A stretch of DNA of 64,000 nt from Pterobdella sp. o SKG-2022 (Eukaryota; Annelida; Clitellata; Hirudinida; Piscicolidae). Positions within the stretch are counted from its first letter, which is position 1. Every line of letters begins with the position of its first letter. The notes beneath the pieces were generated by a model. That model searched no databases and was not told where the DNA came from. It saw only the letters and a program-made list of their open reading frames with translations. Positions 12,224 to 42,573 of this stretch are shown piece by piece. A program made the translations under genes and the position numbers. Location: contig OZ038325.1 in NCBI GenBank assembly GCA_964035795.1, positions 7,366,121 through 7,430,120 on the forward strand, written 5' to 3'.

Positions 12224-15200
12224 ATGGTAAACAAGGTATTGATAATATATGAGACAAATTTCATTATAATTTATGAAATTAAAATAAAATTAAATAGATA
12301 TAATTAAAAATATGGATTTGGAAATTTTCGTTAGTGAATATGATTTTTAAGAAATCACTAATATTTGATTATGTTTGTATGTGTAAATTAAAAAATAGGC
12401 TATCTGTAAATTAAATCTAGTCAGAATATTGACTTTTCTAAACCTTCACGCATTTATGAAAATTTCGCAAATAATATGAAAGATAAAATAAAAAAATTAA
12501 TAATAAAAAGAATATAAATAATAAAAATGATAAAATATGAACCTCTATAGGTACAGGAAATTATAGAAAGTGTCAAAAAAGGAGGTAAAGACGTTGAGAA
12601 AAAGACTAGAGAATACAATGGAAAGTTCGGCAAGCTTCTATCTGAGTTGAGGTAATTATTAGTTAATTACCCAATGATTGGCCAATCATAGTAGCCTAAA
12701 ACGATGTTTAGATAAAAAAAAAGCATAAGAGTCCAAAATTTTCATTATTTTTTTTTAATAAAAAATAAATCATTAGGGTCTCCTTTGTGCACTTGATGTT
12801 TTTTTAATTTTTTTTTTTTTTTGCTTCAGAACCTTCCGACTTTAATGCCAACACATAAAAACCAGCTCAGATGAAAAAGCCTGCTTGGATGATTTGATAA
12901 TATGTTGTGTAGAAACGGGTGATGATGATGTTATGGAGACGTTTGTGGAACCTGTGCTGGTCAAGAAGAAATTTTTTGCATGGAAGGTAGGATGGGGTGA
13001 GAGAGGAGGGAGGCGGGATGGATAGATGTGTGAAGGAGAAGGGAGTATGGTGGTTGGAAAAGAAAGAAGACCTATTTAAAACTTTTAACATAATGAAAAA
13101 TTAGTCAAAACAGTATCATTCACTCTTAACTCCACAATACTTTAGTTTGACTTTATTGACAATCATATTACGTTGAAAATATAGAAATACTAAAATTTTA
13201 GAAAAATTTCGTGTTTTATGAATAAAACTTCCCAGTTATTAATAATTTTATGTTCATATACATACATTAAAAAAAATTTTCGAACACATAATGTCCACAG
13301 AACAAGGTTGATCTTCTGAAGAAGCTGTTACAAACAGTTGTAGATGTGTCAATCAAAAAGCCAGAAAAAGCCCGCTATAGTGGATTTGTGGAAAAGCTTA
13401 TGGAAATGATGGAGTTAGTGGATGGATACATGGATGGACGAACGGATAGATAGATGGATAGATAGAAGGATGGATAGATGGATGAATGGGTTGGGGTTGG
13501 TTTTGTGCTTTGGTATATATGTAGATAGATGAGTGAAATCATGAATGGTTGAATGTATTCTCGGATAGATGTGAATCATTATACAAGTGAATAGATGGAA
13601 AATAATTGTATTTATAATGCAACCACGACAAAATATAAAAATATTTGGATGAAGTACAAAAGCTTGAATCTAAAAGTAAGCACAACAAACACAAAGTATT
13701 TATCAAGTGACACGAAGCTTTTTGTAAGGCTAACTATAAAAATATTTAGAAAAAATTATCCTCTACAAGGAACCAGCCATTAATCAACAAACCCACAGAG
13801 CATACCAATTGACCAAAAACTTGGAACAAGACCTGGTAAAATTGATGACACTATCCTTCAAACACGCTCATCCCAGTCAATCATTCATGCACCTTTCTGC
13901 CCTCAACGTTTTTGCAAAGTTTCCTTGGAAGGTTAGGTGGGGGCGGGAAATGTTTGAGTAATATTATTTCTTTATAATTTTTAATGCATAAAACTTTAAA
14001 TACTTTTGAGTGCTTTTAAAGATTTAACAATGTTATATCGCTCAAAACTATTTTTATAGACCAGTAAAGATTCAATAACGGAAGTAACGCAAATGGCAAC
14101 TTCATACGTCATCAAAAATGGCGTCCATTCCAACGAATCAGTGTTCAGCAACAACTTAATGACGTTTCTTATGTTTGCTTTTTACATGAAAGGAAACGAG
14201 TTAGCATAATTTGAAGGGTTTAATTACTTAACTACGGGAGTATAAAGAATTTTTACAAAGCCTTGGTTCACTTTATATAAACGATCATATATTCTAAGTG
14301 AAAACATGCTTAAACTAAATACCCTAAAACAGCAACAAAAAAATTTCAACAGCAACAAAAATAACAACAATAACATTTCAACAGCAACAAAAATAACAAC
14401 AGTGACATTTCACCAACACAGTTTAGAAAACCACAAAAACGTTCTAAACCACATGACAAAATGTTTTGTGATGTCAGCGGAAAAGGATTGGGAAGCGGAA
14501 GAAAATCCGGCGAACGGAAACATATATAGATCTTTTGTTGTTTATACTCTTCAGTACTTCGTTCAAACGGTTAGATGGTGTGTTATTATGTCATACAGCT
14601 TTCATTGGGTATTAATTATAATGAAACCAATTGAGAAATGAATGATTGTAGTGTGTTTAATTTTTGAAAATATCACTGAATGTGTAATAAATTGGTAATG
14701 GTTGATGAAGTAGAATGAATAATAAGGTTACATTATTGAAACTTTTAGGTAGTTTATTTCTCTAATAAATTCTTTTTTTAACTTTTCATAATTTCAAGAA
14801 ACTACATATATTTTAAGTAGTTCAAACGACGTAGGAGAAATTATATTCAACTTGTATTCACCGCAGAGCAATGGAACAAAGGGAGAGATCTTAAAACCGT
14901 TTTACAACTGTATCAAGGGCTTCAGAGGCAGTACAGGTGGGAATATTTGTGATTTTAAATTATTTTTTTATTTAATTTTTTAGTTTTATTATTAATATTA
15001 TAGTCAATATTTAGTATCATTATAATGTTTTTGCTATTATTTGTATGTAAAAAGATTTTAAAAATAATAACTTTTTTTAATAGAATAGTTTTATTAGTTT
15101 ATCATAGAAAATTTTAAAAAAGAATTACGTATCCATAAACCCTATCTTACAAAAACTCCTCCTTCAACTAAAAATAACTACCAATAGGAGACGAAGAAAT

Positions 15201-18200
15201 AGAAGAAGTAGTAACGAAACTATTCTCGGATGTTGCTGATGATGAAGCCTTGGCTGGTGATGACGTAGGATCTCTTATTGGAGAATTCATTGAAGACTCT
15301 AATCATTCTCTAGCGCGTAATTTTGATTTTTTTTCTAGTTGGTTTTAGTGATTTGGTGTTGAGTTGGCTGCTTGAGAGTAAAGTTTTTGGTGAGAATTAC
15401 TTTGCTTTAAGTATTTGTTCAGTGATGTCTATTTTTAATCACTTCTTGTTTTTATTTGATCATTTTCAGGACATAATCACAAAGAAGCAAACAAACAAAA
15501 CACGAACACATACACACACTCACAGACAAACTCAAGGATATATATTTGAAGCAACCCACCTCCTTTGATCCTCATTTGGAAGCACTGTCCAACATGCTAA
15601 AGGTATTTCTTATAAATTAAATTTAATTGAGTTTATAATGATTCATATAGCGCTTATCATCGTCTATTTTTAATCATTACTATCATCACCATCATTATTT
15701 TTATTATTCATCAGCATTTTCATCATCACCATCTTCATCCTCTTCTTCTTCTTCATTTTTCTCATCACCATCCTCGTCATTATCATCATCATCATCATCA
15801 CCATAAGACTCCAAACGATGCAACTTGTTCTCATCTCGTCATGCTCTTTACGGAAGTTGCTAAACTTAATCCGAAAACACTTCCTGCTTCGACTTCCGGT
15901 CACATAGCAAATATTTTAAACCATCAATGGTGAGTGTTAGAAAACTTTAAAAATCAAGAAAAACTTGAAAACAAATAAGTAAGCAACATGAGAAAAAATA
16001 ACAAAGCATGAAAGCATAATAAATAGCATAAAAATAATAAAAAATAAATAAATAAAACCAACAAAAAAACAAAAACAATAAACCATCAGGTACTACAGCT
16101 TAGCACTAATATACTTTGACGCCCTGGCCTCTTCCAAGCCGAAAGAAGTGCTGCTACATGAAGAAGATTTGCTGAAATGCGCAGATAAATTTGAAAGTGC
16201 TTCAGTTCTTATAGCTAACTGTCTTCCTAAAATGGCTGTTGATGAAGTGAGGGGGGTGGAGGGTGGCTAGTGGTGTTTTGTGGGTAGAGAGTGGTGTTGT
16301 GGGTGGTTGATGGTGTGCTGGAGGGGTTTGGTTAAAGTGTAGTTGAAGTGATATGGAAAACATTAGCCATAATAATAACTAAAATATTGATTCTCAACGT
16401 AATGGTTAACTTCAAACCATGATAATGGTAATAGTTTCTAACGTTAAAGTTTATTACCATCATTACCAAGTGAGTGAAGTTTAAAAGACCGACTTACTTT
16501 ATAACGTATTATACTCACCAATATCAATATCACCGCAGACTAAGAAAAAACAGTATTTGAAGTACTTGTCGAAAGAAAGCATTAATAAGAAGAATACTAT
16601 GTATCTATCGTCTTATCTTAACAGTATGAGACTGATTGGCCTATCAGGTGAGGTTTTATTAAAAGATTCATAAATATTTAGAGTTATTTAAGATTTCATA
16701 AATATTAATGAGATGAGTTTAGTTATTTATTACATTTATTTCAATTTCATTAATTATTTTATTATTTATTATATTTATTTCAATAATAGCCATACTTAAT
16801 TAAATAACAATTAATTTCAACCATTTCAAATAAATAATGAATTGTTTATTATATAATAATTCTTTTTCATATCAACCAGCTTCACGAAAAATAATTTATA
16901 TTGGCAATCCTTCCAGATCCTTCTCTTCTGAAGCCATACAAACCTTTCTACGAAGACCTGCTTCAAATACCTACAGCCAGAGACCTGGCTCAGTCTTCAT
17001 TGGATATCATCGAAGGAAGAAGGTTGTTTATATTGGTTGAATTTTTAAGTATATAGACCAAAAATTGTTATTGGTCTGATGGAATATGCTTTAATAATAA
17101 TTATTCTGAGTTGTCACCAACCAATCACAGTCTTCAAAAGGTTTCTGAACACACTGAAGAAAACAGAAAGAAGATAGAAAATATAGAAGACGACGTTGAA
17201 GAGTTGACTGACAATTTCGGAGGTGGGTGAAAATAAAGAATAAATAAATCATCATCACCACTTCTGCCAACATTTCCATCATCACCAACATTGTTCTCAT
17301 TGTTATAGACAGTCATATAACTAAAAACCTAAAACTCTATATAGGTATGAAAACTCAATTGACTGATATGGATAAAAGCATGGATGGACTGAAGAAAGGA
17401 ATGGATGAGAACGTTGAGAGAATAGATAAACTAGATGAAAGAGTAGATGATACACAAGCACATGTGCATGAAATCGATCAAAAAGTAGGCGGGGTTTGAA
17501 CAAAAAATATAACAATAATTATTAAAGAAAAAGTAGGCGTGGTTTTGAAAATAATAAAAATAATGGAGATAATAAATAATAATAAAAATAATAGATTAAT
17601 GGACACATAATAAAAAAATATGAATATTAATAACGAATTAATATGAAATATAAATATTGCTTATAACAATACGATTAAAAGTAAGGATAATACTAATTTC
17701 AGAAGGTATCATTAATACATCAAAACTGTATTTTCTACATTTTGATAATCTTTTTCATAACTTCATTTAAATCATTTTAAAAATTATTTGTTTATAATAT
17801 CAATTCTCATTGGCTACAGACACTAAATCACGCTCCAGCTTGGTCACGTGAGGTATCAAAGATCCTCAACAACCAATCAGGTGGGAAGGATTGGAAGCTG
17901 CTAGGAAGGCGACTGGGTTAGAGATTTGGATTGTTATGAAACGTCATAATTATGATTAGTTGATGAAATATAAAATGAAAGATAAAGAAAAATAAAGAAA
18001 TTCAAGCATTTTGATTAATTAAAAAAAGAAATATGCCAAAAAATTGAATATTAATCTGTAAAAATATACAGATTCAAACTAAGTGATCAATGCAAACTCA
18101 AAAAAATTTTCTATACTCTAACCAACCAAACCAAAAACTATTTACGGTATAACCCCATTTGCAACCAACAACACCCAACAACAAAAACCCCTCATAGCCA

Positions 18201-20399
18201 ACCCAACTAAGCAACAACAACCAAACTAAGACCCTATCCAATAAAGCCTTTAAAACCCACCAAAACCAACCCAACTACTATTAAAAATTTTCATTACAAC
18301 CAACACACCACAACCAAGCCAACTCCAAACACCCACAAAACCCCCTATCTTCTTTCCCTAAGGCTTCACCAACGACGAGTTGAGCTCGTGGAGTCTGCAT
18401 GCAGATCCCTGTATGTCTATGCTGGATGAGTGGTTTGCTGTTAACAATGCTAGAGAGGCTACAAGAGGTTGGTGGGGTGTTATCTGTGTAGACAGTGAAA
18501 TTGTATACATTTGAATTAGTATTTATATGCATACAAAGCTCTTTATGGAAATTTGATACAACGAAAAAATTGAGGGACTGCTGGATTGAAAAACTGATTA
18601 TTAATTATGGAAAAATATAGTTATATTTAATGTTTTGAATAAAATTTCAAAATCTAATGTAATTTATGTATGAAAAAACTAAAAAACTAGGATCTCATCA
18701 TAAATCAATAGCAAATGATTAATTTGATAGTGTATTTTATTCGCTAGGTGTCTTGGCGGTTCTTGATGATATGCAGGCAACAGAAGCGTGGAAGATTCTC
18801 AAAGAAGCTGTGGATAAAGCAGGTTTGTATTTTTTTCTCTTTTCATCCAACCAATCATTAGTAGGGATATTTTATTTATATTTTTTGAAATTGCATTTTA
18901 TGGCTAACACGATAAATGATCTGAACTTGTGAATCAACTCAACATGAACTTTATACGCTATTTTTATAGACTAAGTTTTAAATGACAGATATTATAAAGT
19001 TTTCATTGTGTCAAAAAAAATTCATTTTGTTCTTAGTTACTTCATTTTTTAAACACTCAGACGATATTTTATGCGAGAACGAGAAGCAGACTGAGGTAAA
19101 AAGACCAAATATTTTTTTGAGCTACCAATGGGCTCACCAAAACCAGGTTAAAGTATTGAAAGTGCACTTGGAAAAGTGTGGTTACACGTGTTGGATGGAT
19201 ATAGGTCAAATGGGTGGAGGAGATAAGCTGTATAAGAAGATAGATGAAGGAATGAGGGCGGTGAAAGTGGTGTTATGTTGTGTGTCACACAGGTATTCTG
19301 AATCGCCTAACTGCAATCGAGAGGTATAGGGGCTTAGCTTTTATAGGGTTTAGATTTTTCTAGTATTTTTTTTATGATTAATTGCATTTTGATTTTTTTT
19401 TGGTTGATTAAATTTATTGAATTTTATCGATATAAATATATCGATGACTTATCTCTTATCTTCCCCCTCTAACCATCGAAGGTGAATCTGGCAGTAACCC
19501 TGGGGAAGCCCATGATACCTCTACTAATGGAGGGGATGAAATGGCCCCCAACCGGTTCTATGGGACCGATATTTGGGGAGTTTTTATACATCCAGTTTTT
19601 CAAAGTCTCTGTTGAGTCTAAAGACGAAGTTTTCTGGCCTGAAGATAATTTCAAACAACTGGCAACTCAGATTAAACAATATGTGCAACCAGAAAAAGTG
19701 CCGCAGGGTGATTTATGTTTTGTTTTATTGAATGTTGTTTATGATGTTGCAATTAAACCTATGTATTGTGTTTACAAATTATTCGATTTTTGTTTTATCA
19801 AAGTTGATATTGCACAAAACTACATTTCCTATAATAATTTTTCTAATGCTTGATTCTAAGTTTTTATCTCTATTTACTGCTCTAAATGACTAACGCTTTG
19901 TGGTAGACAATTGCGAACAAGTTAATGGTTTTTTTAAATTTTGTTCACCATCACAGACTCACCGTACAAAAACTGGTTCGGAAACACCAAGCAATCATCA
20001 GACAGAAGGCCTTCCCAAATGTATCTTGAAAGAATTTTCTTTATAAAGAAAATTTCATTTGTTGAGGATTATTGACAATTGAATTGAAACTTAACTTCAC
20101 TCAGAGAGAAGAAAGGGCCAAGTAAGAGAATACGTCCAGTTCCTAACAAGCCCAACCCAAGAGTATCTGATTCTTCAGACAAAAGGCCACAGAAGTTGGG
20201 AGAGAAAAATGAACTATCGAGCAAAACCTCGAGTCTTCCCAAATCTCTTACTAACAGACAAGCTCCTTCAGTAGGAATACCCAAAACCATGAGTAACAGG
20301 AGAGATTCTAACCCAAGCAAATTTACTACTGCCAAAAATGTTCCAGCATCCAAAATACCTCCTACGAACAAAGCGGCATCGATCAGAAAGGAGAAATGA
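12224..20399 (+). CDS. Helical-repeat / coiled-coil / death domain / TIR domain protein, 23 exons
   Basis: Exons: 12224-12235, 12551-12651, 12866-12986, 13301-13413, 13799-13931, 14060-14199, 14422-14577, 14818-14936, 15188-15316, 15526-15602, 15808-15929, 16090-16246, 16539-16647, 16917-17022, 17131-17222, 17345-17484, 17820-17916, 18363-18467, 18748-18822, 19061-19323, 19482-19707, 19957-20020, 20105-20399. All phases close and give 983 codons plus stop; the 14577/14818 join is the least certain. Residues 1-530 are helical with repeated Leu/Phe patterns (ARM/HEAT-like, family not identified). About 535-609 is a charged coiled coil, 610-700 a death domain, 714-864 a TIR domain, and the rest a Lys/Arg/Ser/Pro tail. 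There is no signal peptide or membrane segment, so it is cytosolic. By analogy with MyD88 and SARM1 it should be a signalling adaptor or NADase; which one is inference. Confidence 0.85.
13672..13737 (+). repeat. Single arm of the AAGCTT foldback family
   Basis: Closely matches the left arm of the element at 63700-63827 (AACAAACACAAAGTATTTAT, then GACACGAAG). No matching right arm is visible nearby, so it is a half element. It lies in an intron of the death/TIR gene, after a GATG/GATA-rich tract at about 13436-13500. Confidence 0.75.
16917..17484 (+). other. Coiled-coil exons of the death/TIR protein
   Basis: Exons 17131-17222 and 17345-17484 encode heptad-patterned charged sequence (ENRKKIENIEDDVEEL; ENVERIDKLDERVDD). 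Exon 16917-17022 supplies the preceding helix ending in ARDLAQSSLDIIEGR. The segment separates the helical repeats from the death domain and could mediate oligomerisation. Confidence 0.75.
17820..18822 (+). other. Death domain exons
   Basis: Three exons (17820-17916, 18363-18467, 18748-18822) join in phase 1. They read WSREVSKIL, GKDWKLLGRRLGF, LSSWSLHADP, MSMLDEWF, REATRGVLAVLDDM, EAWKIL. The DW..LG..LGF, DP..ML..W and AT...L...L pattern is that of the death-domain fold and resembles MyD88 in the ADP-x4-LD-x-W motif. Family assignment is by motif only. Confidence 0.8.
19061..19707 (+). other. TIR domain exons
   Basis: Two exons encode a full TIR fold: strand A with NIFLSYQWAHQNQV, the helix VLKVHLEKCGY, strand B with TCWMDI, a GQMGGGDKLYKKI loop, KVVLCCVSHRYSES, CNREVNLAV and KPMIPLLMEG. 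The Glu of CNRE sits where SARM1 and plant TIRs have the catalytic Glu, so NAD cleavage is possible. The FLSYQW box differs from the FISY/FVSY boxes of Toll and MyD88. Confidence 0.88.
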
Positions 20400-21718
20400 A
20401 AATTGATTTATTGAATTATTATGTTCGGTTTTTTAACAAAAAACATCAAATAAGAGAAATTTTTAATACATTTATTGAGAATCGGAAGCTATAATTTTCG
20501 ATAAGTTTAGCTTTATCATAAAACGTTTGCGGAAAATTATGTTTTTCGTTATAAAATATTGAAGAAAAATACATACGATGTCTCTGTGTTCAGTTTCACT
20601 TTGAACCAAAATCTAGATATGAAATGTATTTTTTAGTTTTAGATGGAATTACTGATAAATTAGTTTATTGTTTTAAAAGCATCGTTAAATTTAGGCAGTT
20701 TGTTCATGTATAAAATATTTAGACATAGAATACATAGATATAGATTGTGATTGTATAAATTGTGATAAGTTGCCACATATTTTGCCATTTTGATAACAAA
20801 AACTATGAAATCGTGATCAATTTTAAAGCTAGTAAATGAATTTTGAATTTAAATTTATTTTGAAAATTTCATTTTATCAAATATGTTTTAAAAACATGTT
20901 AAAAGGATATTTTCAGTGAAAAGAATAATCTTCAAAATTCAGAGAAAACTTTGTTTAGTTTGATAATTTTATTTATAACCAAGATAGTTTTTTCCTCTTT
21001 TTTTTTATTTGGCTTGCTTTATTTTCACGAAATTGATTTAACCAGTTTCTTTCGAATTAATTAACTTTTTCGTGTTTTTTCAACAAAACCAACGAATTTT
21101 TGCAGTTTTCATATTTTCAGAATAAATGTACAAATGAATGAATTAATCTAAACAGCTATACTTTTAAAAAATTTTATAACCTTTCAATAGAAAAAATAAA
21201 GCAAATGAGGTTGTGAGAAAAATTGAATAGAAAGCAAATGCACTCAAAAGCTATCCGTAAAGAAAGACAAAATATATGTGTATGTGACTAAAAGTTGGAA
21301 TTTTGTTTTTATAACGGGTCACAACACGTACCAAGCATGGAATGCTATCCATATTGATTGTATAATGTTTCTTTTGTCTAGTTTCAGTCGAAAATTAATC
21401 TCTTTTGAATACGCTATCCTCTTAATAGACAACTTCTAAAAAACATTGTTTTAGTTAACTTTAAAGTTGTATTTAATTGTTTAAAGACAGTTAATGCTTC
21501 TTGTTATTTGAATGGAGTTGTTAGACACATCTTGTGCATGTTAATATTTATGAATCAATGAAGTTCCAGGCCTGCGAAATAAAGAGAATTTTACCAAATA
21601 GGCATAAGTGAAAATATTTTTGTTTTATTTGTCTGAAACTTGGATGTTTAAAAATGAAATTAAATTAAAAATTGGATAATTTGAGCGCCTCTGAAAGACC
21701 ACAACTGGCTGATAAGAC
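20400..21718. other. Intergenic region between the death/TIR and ERG genes
   Basis: AT-rich, with no exon seen. Candidate AATAAA signals for the upstream gene include 21121-21126. The ERG promoter and 5' UTR must lie in or upstream of the last few hundred bases. The frame open at 21672-21875 is a wrong-frame reading over the first ERG exon. Confidence 0.55.
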
Positions 21719-40212
<18,494 letters not shown>

Positions 40213-40531
40213 GATTGTTGTTTTTGTTATTATTTTTTTTTGTTCTTATTATTTTTTTTTGTTCTTATTATTTTTTTTTGTTTTTATTATTTTTTTTATT
40301 ATTATTATTTTTTTTGTTTTCATTATTTTTTTTGTTTTTATTATTTTTTTTTGTTTTTATTATTTTTTCATTTTTTGTCATAGTTGCAATTTCACTAGTA
40401 TCATCAATTTATCATCTTAATTGACATAATAAAAACATTTTTAATTGAAATGCTAACAAGTATCAATGCCACTATTAATAATAATGCTATTCCTATTCTC
40501 ATCATCACCAAAATAATTTTCATTATTATTA

Positions 40532-40568
<37 letters not shown>

Positions 40569-40659
40569 TATTGTTAATGTTGCTATCATCAGTATCATCA
40601 CTACCACTCACTCAGACACATAGGGGTATTAGAAGACAAAATGAGAAAAGATATAATAC

Positions 40660-40745
40660 GCATATTAACACTGGTCAAAAGCAGGCTCCCGGACTCGAAT
40701 CTCCAACCTTTCGTTTGATCTCTTCCACTCGGCGTCGCGTGTTAC
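40660..40745 (-). repeat. Possible tRNA-derived SINE fragment
   Basis: On the - strand a box-A-like GACGCCGAGTGGA (40736-40724) is followed by a box-B-like GATTCGAGTCC (40701-40691) at tRNA-like spacing. The flanking bases do not form tRNA stems, so it is not an intact tRNA. GC content is clearly above its surroundings. Confidence 0.4.
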
Positions 40746-41232
40746 TTCCGCCCATTTATACCCATTACTTGTCTGTCTATACATGTGTGTTTGTGTTTTT
40801 GTGTAAGTTTTTGTTTGCTTGTTTGTTTGGATGTTGGTGTTTTTTTTGTGTACGCGTTTCAGTTTATGTTTGTTTTTTTTCAAGTTGATCAGCTGTTTTT
40901 AGATTGAATCCCATGTGGGAATGTGTTTTTTTGTTGAATTGCGCATTGTATGTGTGTTACGGAGGTGCATTTGAATGTGTTTTTAGGTTCATTTTGGTTT
41001 TTCCATCGTGTCTTCAACCATGTTTTTTATTTCCGTGTTATATTTTTATTTATCATTATTTTCATTATTTTATTTTTTTTTATTGGTCTTTTATGCAAGC
41101 AACAATACACTAAAGTTGAGTTGTTTGATTCCACCATTTTCTATTTGGACCTCATTATTTTTATTATACTATTATTATTTTTGTTATTTTTATCGTTATC
41201 ATTTTTATTATTGTTATTCTTTTTTGCTTCAG

Positions 41233-41251
41233 CGCGAAAGATTGCTTCTAG
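41233..41251 (+). other. KCNH (ERG): Possible alternative last coding exon of ERG
   Basis: The exon at 40045 contains a good donor (TTTGTGAGAT, exon end 40208). A pyrimidine-rich acceptor (TTCTTTTTTGCTTCAG) ends at 41232. Splicing 40208 to 41233 keeps phase and changes the terminus from LSL to LSFAKDCF. An AATAAA lies about 60 nt further on. Without this splice the protein stops at 40212. Confidence 0.45.
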
Positions 41252-41312
41252 GATGCGCGCCATCCTCTAGTTTTTTTTACCTCTACAAGCTTTGCTATTA
41301 GATCTCGACAAA

Positions 41313-41318
41313 AAATAA
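41313..41318 (+). promoter_or_regulatory. Candidate poly(A) signal of ERG
   Basis: AATAAA, followed closely by a second AATAAA, downstream of the possible alternative last exon. Confidence 0.45.
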
Positions 41319-41464
41319 ATAATAAATTTATTATGTTTTTTTTCTGGATATATTCAGATAGATTTTTATCCAAATTGTCTTTGTAAAGAGAAGAATATTT
41401 AAAACTTATTTTGACTTTTCTATTTATATCTTTGTGTGTTATATTATTCAAGAATATCCTTGCA

Positions 41465-41592
41465 TGCTACTGGTTGAAAATTGGCACTTATTACGTATTC
41501 AGCTTTTTATTGGTCGAAATTAGTGCTAATTTTGTTTTTCGAAATTTTATTGGTCAAAAGTTGGTACTAATTACATATTCATAATTTGTTTG
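41465..41592. repeat. Diverged tandem repeat with ATTGGT boxes, about 2-3 copies
   Basis: Three related segments read TGGTTGAAAATTGGCACTTAT, TTATTGGTCGAAATTAGTGC and TTATTGGTCAAAAGTTGGTAC, the first and last ending in ACGTATTCA/ACATATTCA. Units are about 50-57 bp. Confidence 0.65.
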
Positions 41593-42487
41593 TCACATCC
41601 GGTGCCTCCTCTTTCTGGACCTTTATTAGTTCAGCATCAGCCAATCTTCTTTATTCTTATTATCATTCTTATTATTTTTTCTTATTTTTATTATTATTAG
41701 TTTTATTGTTTTTTATTGTTCTTGTTTTTTATTGTTATTTATTGTTAAATTATATGTAGATCGATAATTTTTTACACAATTTCTTTCCCACTTTTCAACT
41801 GTCTTTCAGCATTCAGTTACTTCAGTACAAAAAGTTTTTTCTTGAAATTTTTCGCGTTTTTTGGCCTAATTAACTAAATTTTCATTTAAATCAAATTAAA
41901 TACCAATTTAATCTTTTTTTTCATAATTCTTGAAGCGCCTCAACTGCAGTTTAACTTAGCCTGCATCGGGTTTCATTCTCACAGGCATCTCCATTTCAAA
42001 GATGCTTTTTTTGATTTTTTTATATTATTATTTATATCTTTGTTTTTTTCATTCCATAGGTTAATTTCATTATCTGATATTCCTACACTTAGATGCTTGA
42101 AAATATGGTGATTATAATGTCTTTGAAGAAATAATTCTCATCAGATCGTACCGATAGATCCAATGATTTCTAACTATATTAATAAATAGATACTAATATA
42201 TGTTATGCTATATGAATTGATAGTTAATCACGTTGATATGTATATTATGTGATTATAATTAGCTTGGTTGATAGTGTATTAAATATATAAATCAATCAAC
42301 CAATCTCGTTCAGTTACCTCTTTCCCTTTACCAAAGATGGGGTTTGTTATTTTTGTTTTGTTTTTATTATTATTATTAATATTGTTATTATTGTTGAATT
42401 TTAATTCACTATTTTTTTTTATTTGTTTTAATATTTTTTTTATTACTTTTAGTGATCATTCATCCTTTGTAATGATGATGATGGTTA

Positions 42488-42573
42488 TTATTGTTTTTAT
42501 AATTTTTTTTATTATTGTTTTTATAATTTTTTTATTATTGTTTTTATAATTTTTTTATTATTGTTTTTAGAAA
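42488..42573. repeat. Short tandem repeat, TTATTATTGTTTTTATAATT
   Basis: Three to four copies of a unit of about 24 bp with variable T-run length. Confidence 0.75.
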
